From positions 496,001 to 560,000 of the forward strand of contig OY771913.1 in NCBI GenBank assembly GCA_963674975.1: DNA of 64,000 nt. The letters are read 5' to 3'. The DNA is from UBA4781 sp963674975. Lineage in GTDB: Bacteria > Chloroflexota > Anaerolineae > Anaerolineales > Anaerolineaceae. The translations under genes were made by a program, and so were the position numbers. Below the pieces are notes generated by a model that made no database searches, was not told where the DNA came from, and was given only the letters and a program-made list of their open reading frames with translations. Every line of letters begins with the position of its first letter. Within the stretch, counting starts at the first letter, position 1. Shown here piece after piece: positions 9,290 through 17,435 of this stretch.

Positions 9290-9879
9290 TCATCATCCAA
9301 ATAGGTACCATTGAAGCGGGTCATGGCGATCTCTATCCCCGATTTCAGGTATGTTTCTACTGCATCGGCAGCCTGATCGAGGACGGTTTTCAATTTTTTC
9401 TTATCAGCCCCATGAAAACCCGTTAAAACGAAATCGATAACTTCTTCTCCCTCATGCTTTGGTCGTCCAATGCCTACGCGCAAGCGGGGAAATTCATTGG
9501 TAGATATTTTCGCGATGATCGATTCCATTCCATGATGTCCACCCGCGCTGCCCGAAGCCCGCAGGCGAATACGCCCAAATGACAGATCAAGATCATCATA
9601 GATCACCAGTAAGTTTTCGGGGGAGATGTTGTACAACCGGCAGAGCGGACCAACCGAGAAACCGGAATTATTCATGAACGTTTGCGGCTTGGCAAGCACT
9701 AAGGCATGCTCAAGATATTTTCCCTCCCCAGTTAACGCATTTTTGCGCTTCCGCTTTATCTCGATCCCCCAGCGTTCAGCCAGCAGGTCCATCACCATAA
9801 AACCTATATTATGGCGATTCGCCTCAAATCGATCACCCGGATTACCCAGTCCAACAATGAGATATTTTTCTACTGCCAT
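9286..9879 (-). CDS. pth: Peptidyl-tRNA hydrolase
   Basis: Releases tRNA from prematurely dropped peptidyl-tRNA. Motifs: VGLGNPGDRFEANRHNIGF with the catalytic His, the PQTFMNNSG substrate loop, and YDDLDLSFGRIR. The frame stays open 30 nt further upstream to 9909, but the ATG at 9879 is chosen because AAAGGAAA sits just before it and the protein then begins directly with the family's first strand (MAVEKYLIVGLGNPG), giving 197 residues. It is the first gene of pth-mfd-uvrB and overlaps mfd by 4 nt. Confidence 0.96.
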   Translation of the reverse strand: MAVEKYLIVGLGNPGDRFEANRHNIGFMVMDLLAERWGIEIKRKRKNALTGEGKYLEHALVLAKPQTFMNNSGFSVGPLCRLYNISPENLLVIYDDLDLSFGRIRLRASGSAGGHHGMESIIAKISTNEFPRLRVGIGRPKHEGEEVIDFVLTGFHGADKKKLKTVLDQAADAVETYLKSGIEIAMTRFNGTYLDDE

Positions 9880-10026
9880 ATTTTCCTTTAACGAACGACA
9901 ATCAAGCAATCTACTAGTTTAATACAGAAATCGAGATTTTCCAAATCTTTACATGCTGTAACAAATCCGTATCTTTTCACTTCTTAAATTGTTCTCTTAA
10001 TATAAATAATAACTATTTGTCTCTTC

Positions 10027-10035
10027 ATTCTAGCA
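10027..10035 (-). promoter_or_regulatory. Possible extended -10 promoter for pth-mfd-uvrB
   Basis: Read on the minus strand this is TGCTAGAAT, an extended -10 match. It would give a leader of roughly 140 nt before the pth ATG. No good -35 box is visible, so this is tentative. The 251-nt gap it lies in (9880-10130) separates two divergent units and holds nothing else I can name. Confidence 0.35.
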
Positions 10036-10106
10036 AAAGAAAGCGGGCTGTGAATTATTAATTTATTATCTTTTTTTTCTGCAGAGAATCGTTGAAAACA
10101 TCGGTA

Positions 10107-10115
10107 TGTTATAAT
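10107..10115 (+). promoter_or_regulatory. Extended -10 promoter for the 148-residue membrane protein
   Basis: TGTTATAAT, a perfect TATAAT with the TGn extension, ends 15 nt before the ATG at 10131. The predicted leader is only about 9 nt long, so initiation may be near-leaderless. Confidence 0.6.
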
Positions 10116-10130
10116 CAATTTACATAAAAG

Positions 10131-10577
10131 ATGGCGAAAATGACACAGGTACCGCAACAGCAGCAAGAATATACTCCGCAAACCGATTCAAATATGATCG
10201 ATAAGAAAAAAGTTGTCTGGGTGATTATTATCTTCTTATTGGTTATCGCAGCATCTGTATTCGGTGTTTTTGAATTGGTTCAAGCTGGTCCGGATATCAC
10301 CAGCCAGGTACGCGATATTTTCATTATTGTTCTGGCTCTAGAATCGTTTATCATCGGCGCCGCGCTGGTCATTCTTGTCATCCAGCTGGCATCTTTGACA
10401 AATATGCTGCAGAATGAGATCAAACCGATTATTACGGATACAAAAGATACCATCTCAACCGTCAAAGGCACAGCTAACTTTCTCAGCAAACGTGCTGTAA
10501 AACCCGTCATCGCAGCTAACAGCTATGTGGCAGGCGCAAAGAAGTTTTTTGAAATTCTCGGAATTATGAAAAAATAA
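10131..10577 (+). CDS. Small membrane protein of unknown function (DUF948-like layout)
   Basis: 148 residues: a Gln-rich cytoplasmic N-terminus, two membrane helices (about 26-46 WVIIIFLLVIAASVFGVF and about 62-88), then an amphipathic helical tail (NEIKPIITDTKDTISTVKGTANF) that resembles the DUF948 type of coiled, YtxH-associated protein. It is followed 30 nt later by a YtxH-domain gene with its own strong GGAGG site, and the two probably form one operon with an envelope or stress role. The start at 10131 has no clear Shine-Dalgarno site; an ATG at 10140 is an alternative. No specific function can be assigned. Confidence 0.75.
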   Translation: MAKMTQVPQQQQEYTPQTDSNMIDKKKVVWVIIIFLLVIAASVFGVFELVQAGPDITSQVRDIFIIVLALESFIIGAALVILVIQLASLTNMLQNEIKPIITDTKDTISTVKGTANFLSKRAVKPVIAANSYVAGAKKFFEILGIMKK

Positions 10578-10607
10578 GGTCGTTTATATAAAACGGAGGT
10601 AAATAGA

Positions 10608-10949
10608 ATGTCAGATCGTGATAATTTTGGATCGTTTTTTTCCGGTTTTCTTATCGGTGGTATTACCGGTGCAGTAGTGGCTTTCTTACTGGCTCCTCAA
10701 TCAGGAGAAGAAACCCGCAAACAGATCAAAGAGAAAGCTATCGAACTGCAAGATAAAGCAGCCACCTACACCGATGAACTGCTTGCACAGACAGAGAAAG
10801 CGGTTGATGATGTCTCGAAAAAAACAGCAGATCTCATCGATACTACCAAGAAAAGAGCATCAGAGGTTGCTGAAAAAGGACAGGTGATTTTGGAGAGCAA
10901 GAAAGAAAAAGCAGCTCCAAAGAAGAAACCCGCTAAATCTGAAGAATAA
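10608..10949 (+). CDS. YtxH domain-containing protein
   Basis: 113 residues. The N-terminal part (GSFFSGFLIGGITGAVVAFLLAPQSGEETRKQI) is the typical YtxH/gas-vesicle-like membrane hairpin with its LLAPxSGxETR motif, followed by a long Lys/Glu-rich amphipathic helix and a basic, Ala/Lys/Pro-rich tail. YtxH proteins are general-stress associated in Bacillus; their molecular role is not known. A CGGAGGT site 8 nt before the ATG fixes the start. The unit ends at the palindromic terminator at 10960-10987. Confidence 0.88.
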   Translation: MSDRDNFGSFFSGFLIGGITGAVVAFLLAPQSGEETRKQIKEKAIELQDKAATYTDELLAQTEKAVDDVSKKTADLIDTTKKRASEVAEKGQVILESKKEKAAPKKKPAKSEE

Positions 10950-10959
10950 GGATTGTCAT

Positions 10960-10987
10960 AAACAGGAGATCGATCGATCTCCTGTTT
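10960..10987. terminator. Bidirectional terminator, perfect 28-bp palindrome
   Basis: The whole 28 bp is its own reverse complement (core GATCGATCGATC), able to form a 12-bp stem with a 4-nt loop, followed by T-rich sequence on the + strand (TTATTTTAAA) and preceded by TATGAC. It lies exactly between the convergent ytxH-like gene and the hydrate-repair gene whose stop begins at 10988. Confidence 0.8.
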
Positions 10988-12538
10988 TTATTTTAAATCG
11001 TGAAAAACCCGTGGAATCGCATTTAGAATATCGCCCGCCAGCACACAGGCTGCATGCCCCACACTCTCTTCTGCCAACACGCCGGCTCTGCCGTGTATCC
11101 AGGCTGCCGTACAGGCAGCATCAAACGATTCCATTCCTTGAGCGAGAAACCCGGTCAGCATACCTGCCAAAACATCGCCACTGCCAGCCCGAGCCAGAGC
11201 CGGTGTAGCCACAGGGATAACTGCTACTCTTCCAGATGGTTCAGCAATGACAGTTAAAGCTCCTTTGAGAATAACAATGCCCTGCCATCGATGGGCGTAT
11301 TCTCGAGCAACTGCCTTCCTGTCTTTCTGGATTTCTTCGATGGAGAGTCCTGTCAGGCGCTTCATTTCACCCGGATGAGGTGTGAACACACAACGGGGAG
11401 TAAGTTTATCTATTAATTCCGGATGCTGACTGAGTAAATTCAGTCCATCGGCATCCAGCACTATCCCTTTTTGCAGGGTCGTTTGCACTTCGCTGATTAT
11501 TTTTTCAAGCAGGTTCAGCGCAGAGGAATGGATACCCCACCCCGGTCCGATCAAAACAGCGGATGCTTTTTTCAAGGCATCACTTAATGATAATTCTTCA
11601 TCCCAGTCAAATCCGCCCTGATCAGATTTCAACAAACTCCAGGTAGCTTCAGGAAGCACACCCGCAATGGCATGCTGCACCTCCGGGATGCTGGCAATGG
11701 TCACCAACCCTGCCCCAGCCAGATACGCAGCTTTCCCTGCCAGATAAGCTGCCCCTGGATAATTCTGCGAACCAGCAAACAGCAGAGCGGTGCCAAAGGT
11801 GCCTTTGTGAGAATCTACCGACCGTGGCAGTATTTTCTTCAGCACTGCAGTTTCTTCAACACAGAAGTCATTTCCGTCTTCCCATGCCTTTAGATCTTCC
11901 GGTAGTCCGATTTCGATCACGCTGAGATCACCGACATATTGAAAAGCAGGAAAACATAGCATGCCCTGTTTTACAGCTGCCATGCTGATCGTCCAATTCG
12001 CTTGAAGTGTATGCTCATCTGCCTTCCCCGAATCACAATCCACTCCCGATGGACAATCAACCGCAATGGTGTATGGCAATGACTTTATCTCATGCAGAAT
12101 ACCTAATAATTCCTGTGCCGCTCCACGCAAAGGCAGTTGAATACCGGTACCCAGAATCCCATCCAGAATAAAATGTGATAATTCAATGGACTCTTCCAAT
12201 TCTCTATGATCCTCATCGTACTCAAACAGATACAATCTCCCCCCATTGGAGAGATACTCTCTTATTAGAGGATCATTGTTGCGTTCTTTTAACAAATAAG
12301 CTGTGGTTTCCCATTGATGTTTTTGTAAGTAGGTTAGAGCTACCAACGTATCTCCCCCGTTGTTCCCTGTTCCAACCAACCCCAGGATCGTTTTATTCTC
12401 CTGTTCTTCAAACTTCTTGCAGATCAATGCGCCGATTCCTACCCCCGCATTCTGCATCATTTGGGCATAACTGAACCCGCCGGCATCGGCTTCCTTTTCC
12501 AGATTCCGCATTTGAGCTACACTGATAATCCGGTACAC
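10988..12538 (-). CDS. nnr: Bifunctional NAD(P)H-hydrate repair enzyme (epimerase + dehydratase)
   Basis: Repairs damaged NADHX/NADPHX. The N-terminal YjeF_N epimerase domain (about 1-210) shows GTGNNGGD and the GILGTGIQLPL segment; the C-terminal ribokinase-like ADP/ATP-dependent dehydratase (about 225-510) shows KGTFGTALLFAGS, LDADGLNLL, TPHPGEM and GSGDVLAGMLTG. The open frame begins at a GTG at 12550, but I prefer the GTG at 12538 because GGAGGT lies just ahead of it; that gives 516 residues and the normal family N-terminus. It diverges from the 521-residue membrane protein gene, with about 50 nt between. Confidence 0.95.
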   Translation of the reverse strand: MYRIISVAQMRNLEKEADAGGFSYAQMMQNAGVGIGALICKKFEEQENKTILGLVGTGNNGGDTLVALTYLQKHQWETTAYLLKERNNDPLIREYLSNGGRLYLFEYDEDHRELEESIELSHFILDGILGTGIQLPLRGAAQELLGILHEIKSLPYTIAVDCPSGVDCDSGKADEHTLQANWTISMAAVKQGMLCFPAFQYVGDLSVIEIGLPEDLKAWEDGNDFCVEETAVLKKILPRSVDSHKGTFGTALLFAGSQNYPGAAYLAGKAAYLAGAGLVTIASIPEVQHAIAGVLPEATWSLLKSDQGGFDWDEELSLSDALKKASAVLIGPGWGIHSSALNLLEKIISEVQTTLQKGIVLDADGLNLLSQHPELIDKLTPRCVFTPHPGEMKRLTGLSIEEIQKDRKAVAREYAHRWQGIVILKGALTVIAEPSGRVAVIPVATPALARAGSGDVLAGMLTGFLAQGMESFDAACTAAWIHGRAGVLAEESVGHAACVLAGDILNAIPRVFHDLK

Positions 12539-12579
12539 AAGAACCTCCACTTCAATATCTTCATTATATTTTAATTCGT

Positions 12580-12585
12580 TATAAT
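12580..12585 (+). promoter_or_regulatory. -10 box predicting a leaderless mRNA
   Basis: Perfect TATAAT with only 6 nt to the ATG at 12592. Transcription would begin at or next to the start codon, and no ribosome site is present upstream. Confidence 0.6.
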
Positions 12586-12591
12586 CAAAGA

Positions 12592-14157
12592 ATGCAGCGG
12601 AGAATTTATTTGGCAGTATTCAGCGCAGGATTGGTCAGTCTGGCTATTGAAGTCTCTGCTTCACGATTATTATCTAATTATTTTGGTTCAAGCAATCTCA
12701 TCTGGGCATGTATCATTGGTTCGATCCTGGTATATATGACCATCGGTTCGATCATCGGGGGAAAATGGGCAGATCGTAATCCCAAACCAGAAATGCTCTA
12801 TTCCATTCTGACCTGGGGTGCATTCACAACCGGGTTGATCCCCTGTATTGCCAAGCCTGTTTTGCGTGCCGCAAGCACCGCCATGGATAATCTGGAAATT
12901 GGTCTGCTGATCCTTGCTTTTGTTGTTGTCCTGATCCTTTTCAGTATTCCGATGATCTTATTGAGCATGACTTCTCCTTTTTCCATCCGCTTGCTGTTAG
13001 ATAAGGATAAAACCCGCAGTTCCGGGAACATTTCAGGAAGAGTGTATGCGGTATCCACCGCCGGCTCTTTTCTTGGCACCTTTCTACCTACGCTGCTTCT
13101 TATCCCCAGCATTGGAACCTATAAAAATTTTTTGGTGCTGTCTGGATTCTTGTTTGTAATAGGAATCTGGGGATTGTTTTCCACAAAAATGGGGCTGAAA
13201 CAGATTCTTTTAAAATATGGCTGGATGTTCCTTATCATCTTTTTCAGCGCGTGGTTTGGTTTACAAGGAACAGATAAGAACGCAACAGGGCAGGTCTATG
13301 AAAAAGAATCCGCTTACAACTACATCCAGGTCCAACAGGTCAATGGATATACCCTGCTGAGGCTGAATGAAGGACAGGGTATTCACTCCATTTACAATTC
13401 AGATACATTGGATTATGGAGGAACCTGGCAGCAAGTGCTGGCAGCTCCTTTCTTCAATGCTTCACCATACTCACTTGAAAGTATTCATACTATGGCAATT
13501 CTGGGATTAGCCGGCGGCACCAGCGCCAGGCAGGCGGCATCTGTCTTTAATGATATCCAGATCGACGGCTTTGAGATCGACCCAAGCGTGATCGAAGTCG
13601 GCTACGATTACTTCGATATGAACATCCCCAACCTGACCGTTTATGCACAGGATGCACGAGTAGGTTTACGGAATATGGATAAGAAATACCAGATCATCTC
13701 TATCGATGCTTACCGCCCTCCCTACATTCCCGCTCACCTTGTAACAATGGAGTTCTTTCAGGAAGTATACGATCATCTATCAGAAGATGGCGTTCTGGTG
13801 TTGAACGTAGCACAGATCGGAGGAGACAGGCGTCTGGTAAATGCGCTGACCGCTACCATCAGCCAGGTATTTCCATCGGTTTATGTCAGTGATGTGCCCG
13901 ATACGTTCAACAGTATGGTTTATGCTACACGTTCCACAACCAGTGTGCAGAATCTCTATGCCAATTATCTGCAGCTGGATGAATCAGGAGATTTCCCTGC
14001 GATATTGCGAGAAACGTTTGAAACGACCATTTTGAATCTTAAACCCCTCGAAAACAGTGATCTCTTTTTTACTGATGATCGTGCTCCTATTGAGAACCTG
14101 ATCAACACAATGCTCATTGATTTCTACCGTGAAGGAGGTATAAAAGAACTTCAATGA
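12592..14157 (+). CDS. Fused membrane/spermidine-synthase-like protein
   Basis: 521 residues. The first ~220 residues form about six to seven membrane helices with the motif GGKWADR between early helices; the rest is a cytoplasmic spermidine-synthase-like Rossmann domain with a nucleotide-binding loop (LGLAGGTSARQ), the acidic strand IDGFEIDPSVIEVG, DARVGLR, and IDAYRPPYIPAHL. This architecture is often annotated as fused MFS/spermidine synthase; whether it makes polyamines is unproven, since the ring of catalytic residues of true spermidine synthases is only partly recognisable. The next gene begins in an ATGA overlap with its stop. Confidence 0.85.
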   Translation: MQRRIYLAVFSAGLVSLAIEVSASRLLSNYFGSSNLIWACIIGSILVYMTIGSIIGGKWADRNPKPEMLYSILTWGAFTTGLIPCIAKPVLRAASTAMDNLEIGLLILAFVVVLILFSIPMILLSMTSPFSIRLLLDKDKTRSSGNISGRVYAVSTAGSFLGTFLPTLLLIPSIGTYKNFLVLSGFLFVIGIWGLFSTKMGLKQILLKYGWMFLIIFFSAWFGLQGTDKNATGQVYEKESAYNYIQVQQVNGYTLLRLNEGQGIHSIYNSDTLDYGGTWQQVLAAPFFNASPYSLESIHTMAILGLAGGTSARQAASVFNDIQIDGFEIDPSVIEVGYDYFDMNIPNLTVYAQDARVGLRNMDKKYQIISIDAYRPPYIPAHLVTMEFFQEVYDHLSEDGVLVLNVAQIGGDRRLVNALTATISQVFPSVYVSDVPDTFNSMVYATRSTTSVQNLYANYLQLDESGDFPAILRETFETTILNLKPLENSDLFFTDDRAPIENLINTMLIDFYREGGIKELQ

Positions 14158-14822
14158 AATTCATATTTAAAGCAATTATGATCCTTTCAATCTGTTTGAT
14201 CATTCTGATCGGGGGGATTCGTTTATGCCTGACACATCTCTTCATCGATCTCGAATACAATCTACCCGGCTTTCCAGGAGATAAATATGGATTTGGAAAG
14301 GATATACGCACCGAATATGCCTATCAATCTGTAGATTACCTGCTTGGGAAAGTTAGTGATTCTGAATTTCAAGCGCTCACCCTCCCCGATGGGAAACTTT
14401 TATTTAACGAACGAGAAATAAGCCATATGCAAGATGTGCGAGATCTTACCCTGATCGTTCTGCGTATCGGATATGCTGCTTTAGGTATAACGGCTTTAGG
14501 TATTCTTCTGGCTGTAAAATTTCACTGGAAAACCTATCTGCTGCAAGCGGGGAGTACCGCAGGGCTGGTACTGATATTATTCATCTGCCTTGTTATCCTG
14601 GGGGTGGTTATTAATTTCAACCAGCTTTTTACGTCATTCCATTCGATCTTCTTTGAGGGTGATACCTGGCTGTTTTATTCGGATGATTCTTTAATCCGTT
14701 TATTCCCAACACCATTCTGGATCAACATATTTGTTGCGATCGGGATTTTCAGCTTTACGCTTTCTTTTATTCTCCACTTTATCTGTGGATGGATACTTAA
14801 ACAAAAAAGAGAAGAGGTATAA
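14154..14822 (+). CDS. DUF1461/TIGR01906-type integral membrane protein
   Basis: 222 residues with four predicted membrane helices (about 4-24, 101-121, 127-152 and 183-210) and an outside loop after the first helix containing YNLPGFPGDKYGF and a short acidic stretch, the pattern of the DUF1461 family of lactobacilli, clostridia and Chloroflexota. The function of the family is unknown. It overlaps the fused spermidine-synthase-like gene by 4 nt, so the two proteins are probably made together. Its stop codon lies in the loop of a hairpin that works as terminator for the opposite strand. Confidence 0.8.
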   Translation: MKFIFKAIMILSICLIILIGGIRLCLTHLFIDLEYNLPGFPGDKYGFGKDIRTEYAYQSVDYLLGKVSDSEFQALTLPDGKLLFNEREISHMQDVRDLTLIVLRIGYAALGITALGILLAVKFHWKTYLLQAGSTAGLVLILFICLVILGVVINFNQLFTSFHSIFFEGDTWLFYSDDSLIRLFPTPFWINIFVAIGIFSFTLSFILHFICGWILKQKREEV

Positions 14823-14841
14823 ACAAAATTACCTCTTCTCT
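14808..14841 (-). terminator. Terminator for the ABC ATPase gene
   Basis: A 12-bp perfect stem (14808-14819 with 14830-14841), 10-nt loop. On the minus strand the stem is followed by a T-run (complement of AAAAAA at 14803-14808), so it ends transcription of the ABC ATPase gene; there is no T-run on the plus strand. Confidence 0.75.
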
Positions 14842-14864
14842 GGTAAATACACTTGATCTTTTTT

Positions 14865-15983
14865 CTAACGAACTGCTACAGGATTTTCCTTATTCTTTGA
14901 GGGATCAAAAATATGGATGTTTTCCATATTGAATGCAACCTGAATTACATCACCAATTTTCACGCGCGTTCGCGGGTCAACGCGGGCAACATAAACCGGA
15001 TCGTTTTCACGCGGCTTGAGATGTAGAACGATTTCATTCCCCATCAGCTCGGTTACATCAACAATACTCTTGATGACTGCCGGCTTGATTCCTGCAGCCA
15101 GGTATTCAGGATTATGAATATCTTCAGGGCGAATACCAAAGATGATCTTCTTTCCTTCTAGATATTCATAGGGTTTAACCCGATCTTTGGGAATCTCAAC
15201 TTCAAATCCATCTACCTCGATCAAAAACTTGCTGTTCTTCTTTACGATCTTCCCATTGAAGAAGTTCATTGCAGGAGAACCAATAAAACCGGCAACGAAC
15301 AGGTTGTCAGGCTTGTCATAAAGAGTATGAGGTGTATCGATTTGCTGTAATACACCGTGATTCAATACAGCAATTCGCGTTCCCATCGTCATAGCTTCCA
15401 TCTGATCATGGGTAACATAAATAAAGGTTGTCTGCAATCTCTGGTGAAGCTTGGTTATTTCTGTTCTCATCTGTACACGTAATTTCGCGTCCAGGTTTGA
15501 AAGAGGTTCGTCAAAGAGAAAAACTTTTGGCTCACGAACAATAGCGCGCCCAACTGCGACACGCTGTCTTTGACCACCTGATAATTCTTTCGGTTTTCTC
15601 TTTAAAAGGGTTTCGATATTCAAGACTTTTGCAGCTTCTTCTACCTTTTTCTTGATCTGGTCTTTTGGAACTTTCCTCAGTTTCAACCCAAATGCCATGT
15701 TATCAAAAACTGTCATGTGTGGGTAAAGCGCGTAAGACTGGAACACCATCGCGATATCGCGATCTTTTGGCGCCACATCATTTACGATTTTCCCATCAAT
15801 CTTGATTTCACCCGAAGTCACTTCTTCCAATCCCGCCAGACAGCGCAGAGCGGTGGTTTTACCGCATCCCGAAGGACCAACTAAAACCAGGAATTCTTTG
15901 TCTTCCAAAACAAAACTAAGATCATTTACTGCGACAACGTCACCGAACTTTTTAACCACATGGTCAAATATAACATTTGCCAT
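14865..15983 (-). CDS. Sugar-type ABC transporter ATPase (MalK/UgpC/MsmX family), orphan
   Basis: 372 residues, full length for the MalK/UgpC family. Walker A GPSGCGKTT at 36-44, Q-loop VFQSYALYPHM, signature LSGGQRQR, Walker B VFLFDEPLSNLD, switch His in YVTHDQ, and a C-terminal OB/TOBE regulatory domain (about 240-360). It powers carbohydrate import. No permease or binding protein is nearby; like MsmX of Bacillus it may serve several sugar transporters encoded elsewhere, which is an inference. A GAAAGGAGAG ribosome site precedes the ATG. Confidence 0.93.
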   Translation of the reverse strand: MANVIFDHVVKKFGDVVAVNDLSFVLEDKEFLVLVGPSGCGKTTALRCLAGLEEVTSGEIKIDGKIVNDVAPKDRDIAMVFQSYALYPHMTVFDNMAFGLKLRKVPKDQIKKKVEEAAKVLNIETLLKRKPKELSGGQRQRVAVGRAIVREPKVFLFDEPLSNLDAKLRVQMRTEITKLHQRLQTTFIYVTHDQMEAMTMGTRIAVLNHGVLQQIDTPHTLYDKPDNLFVAGFIGSPAMNFFNGKIVKKNSKFLIEVDGFEVEIPKDRVKPYEYLEGKKIIFGIRPEDIHNPEYLAAGIKPAVIKSIVDVTELMGNEIVLHLKPRENDPVYVARVDPRTRVKIGDVIQVAFNMENIHIFDPSKNKENPVAVR

Positions 15984-16035
15984 TTTTCTCTCCTTTCAGA
16001 ACGAATATAGTGGCTTAATTATAGACTTAATTTAT

Positions 16036-16068
16036 AAAAAAGAACCGATAAATTATCGGTTCTTTTTT
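16036..16068 (-). terminator. Terminator after the aminotransferase gene
   Basis: Near-perfect inverted repeat: an A-run plus GAACCGATAA pairs with TTATCGGTTC plus a T-run, forming a stem with a 1- to 5-nt loop. It is symmetric, so it has a T-run on both strands; it sits just after the minus-strand aminotransferase stop and before the ABC ATPase gene. Confidence 0.85.
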
Positions 16069-16076
16069 CCCAAATG

Positions 16077-17183
16077 TTATTTCGGAAATGATTTCAAAGC
16101 TTCACAAATGAACGTAATATCTTCTTTCGTCATGACCGGAGACATGTGCCCAATACGGAAGATCTTCGATTTTAATTCCCCCAAACCCCCAGATATCTGA
16201 ATTGCATATTCATTCAACAAATATTTTACGATCTCAGCGCTGTTCACCCCTGCAGGAGCAACACCAGCGGTGAGAACCGGATTCAATTCCTCATCCGGGG
16301 TAAAAGGCGGCATTCCAGCTTCCCGTAATCCTTCTCGCAATTGCAGTGCGAACTCGCGGAAACGAGCCATCCGTACTGGAATTCCTTCTTCTTTCAACTG
16401 CGTTAGAGAAACCAGCAGTGCATTTACATTATTGGTCGCCATGGTGATCGGTGAGGGATGCCAGTCGCCCCACTCTGTCGCATATTTTCTCCAGATACGC
16501 AGATCGGTATACCAACCATGCTGTCCTTCTTTTAATCGATCGATATTCTTCCATGCTCTCTCATTGAGCGCAATAGGAGCCAGACCGGGAGGCGAACCCA
16601 GACATTTTTGCGATGCCGATGCGCATACATCCACACACCACGCATCCATCTTCAAGGGAACTCCTCCAAAAGAAGAAACCGCATCAACAATAAAAAGACC
16701 TCCTTGCTCGCGCACAATGGGTCCGATCTCTTCAATGGGGTTGATAACCGTGGTTGCCGTTTCGCTGTGTACAACCGCAACTGCTTTTATGGAAGGATCG
16801 TGCAGTAATGCTTTTTTGATCTCCTGCGGATCAAGCTTTTTCCCCCATTCCGCTTTTATTTCCACCACATCCAATCCATTATGTTTCGCGATCGAAGTCA
16901 GGCGATCTCCAAAAAAACCGTTATTCCCAACCAATATTTTTTCCCCACTCTGCAAACAGCTCCCAATTGCAGCATCGATCGCACAGGTTCCAGATCCAAC
17001 AAGCAAATAAACATCCCCTTTTGTTTCGAATATTTCCTTCAAGATTTCAAGAACATGGCTGTATTTCTCTACCCATGCATCTCCATAATGTGGTTCAACC
17101 GCAGATCCCATCGCCTTTAAAACATCAGGATGTACCTCTACCGGACCAGGGATCATCATCTTGATCCTTCTTTTTTGTTCCAT
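16077..17183 (-). CDS. Class V aminotransferase (serine/alanine-glyoxylate aminotransferase type)
   Basis: PLP enzyme of 368 residues. Seen: N-terminal MMIPGPVEVHPDVLKAM, the ribose/phosphate region GSGTCAIDAA, the acidic residue in FIVDAVSSFGG, and the PLP-lysine segment SASQKCLGSPPG with Lys193. The C-terminal GGLGELKSKIFRIGHMS motif contains the carboxylate-binding Arg. The family moves amino groups between serine or alanine and glyoxylate or pyruvate (serine-glyoxylate cycle, photorespiration-like or C2 metabolism); the exact pair is not decidable here. It has its own AAAGGGAG ribosome site and a terminator, so it is monocistronic. Confidence 0.92.
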   Translation of the reverse strand: MEQKRRIKMMIPGPVEVHPDVLKAMGSAVEPHYGDAWVEKYSHVLEILKEIFETKGDVYLLVGSGTCAIDAAIGSCLQSGEKILVGNNGFFGDRLTSIAKHNGLDVVEIKAEWGKKLDPQEIKKALLHDPSIKAVAVVHSETATTVINPIEEIGPIVREQGGLFIVDAVSSFGGVPLKMDAWCVDVCASASQKCLGSPPGLAPIALNERAWKNIDRLKEGQHGWYTDLRIWRKYATEWGDWHPSPITMATNNVNALLVSLTQLKEEGIPVRMARFREFALQLREGLREAGMPPFTPDEELNPVLTAGVAPAGVNSAEIVKYLLNEYAIQISGGLGELKSKIFRIGHMSPVMTKEDITFICEALKSFPK

Positions 17184-17388
17184 GAAATCACTCCCTTTCC
17201 ATACTACTAATCATAGCGTCTATTTCCGTTTATTTACTCTGAAACAAATCAGGAAATTCACCAGAAAATATCGTAAATTTCCGATTTATTCAAAAAGAAC
17301 TGGAAACTTTCTTATATTTCTGGTACAGTAATTCCAGCTATTTTATTACAAGTTTTATTATTTTAACAAGTAAATATAAAACTTCACG

Positions 17389-17394
17389 TATAAT
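17389..17394 (+). promoter_or_regulatory. -10 box for the ABC exporter operon
   Basis: TATAAT 41 nt before the exporter ATG at 17436. The intergenic region 17184-17435 separates divergent genes; apart from this box and the aminotransferase ribosome site I see nothing definite in it. Confidence 0.5.
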
Positions 17395-17435
17395 ACAAAT
17401 TACTTCTGCCATAACTAATTCTAGGAAATGTATTC

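Noticed and set aside
10960..10987. Perfect palindrome as a regulator binding site
   Set aside because: It lies between convergent stop codons with flanking T-rich sequence, so a terminator explains it.
16270..17010. 246-codon plus-strand open frame opposite the aminotransferase gene
   Set aside because: Antisense to a full-length enzyme with all motifs; composition is Ser/Cys-rich and unlike a real protein.
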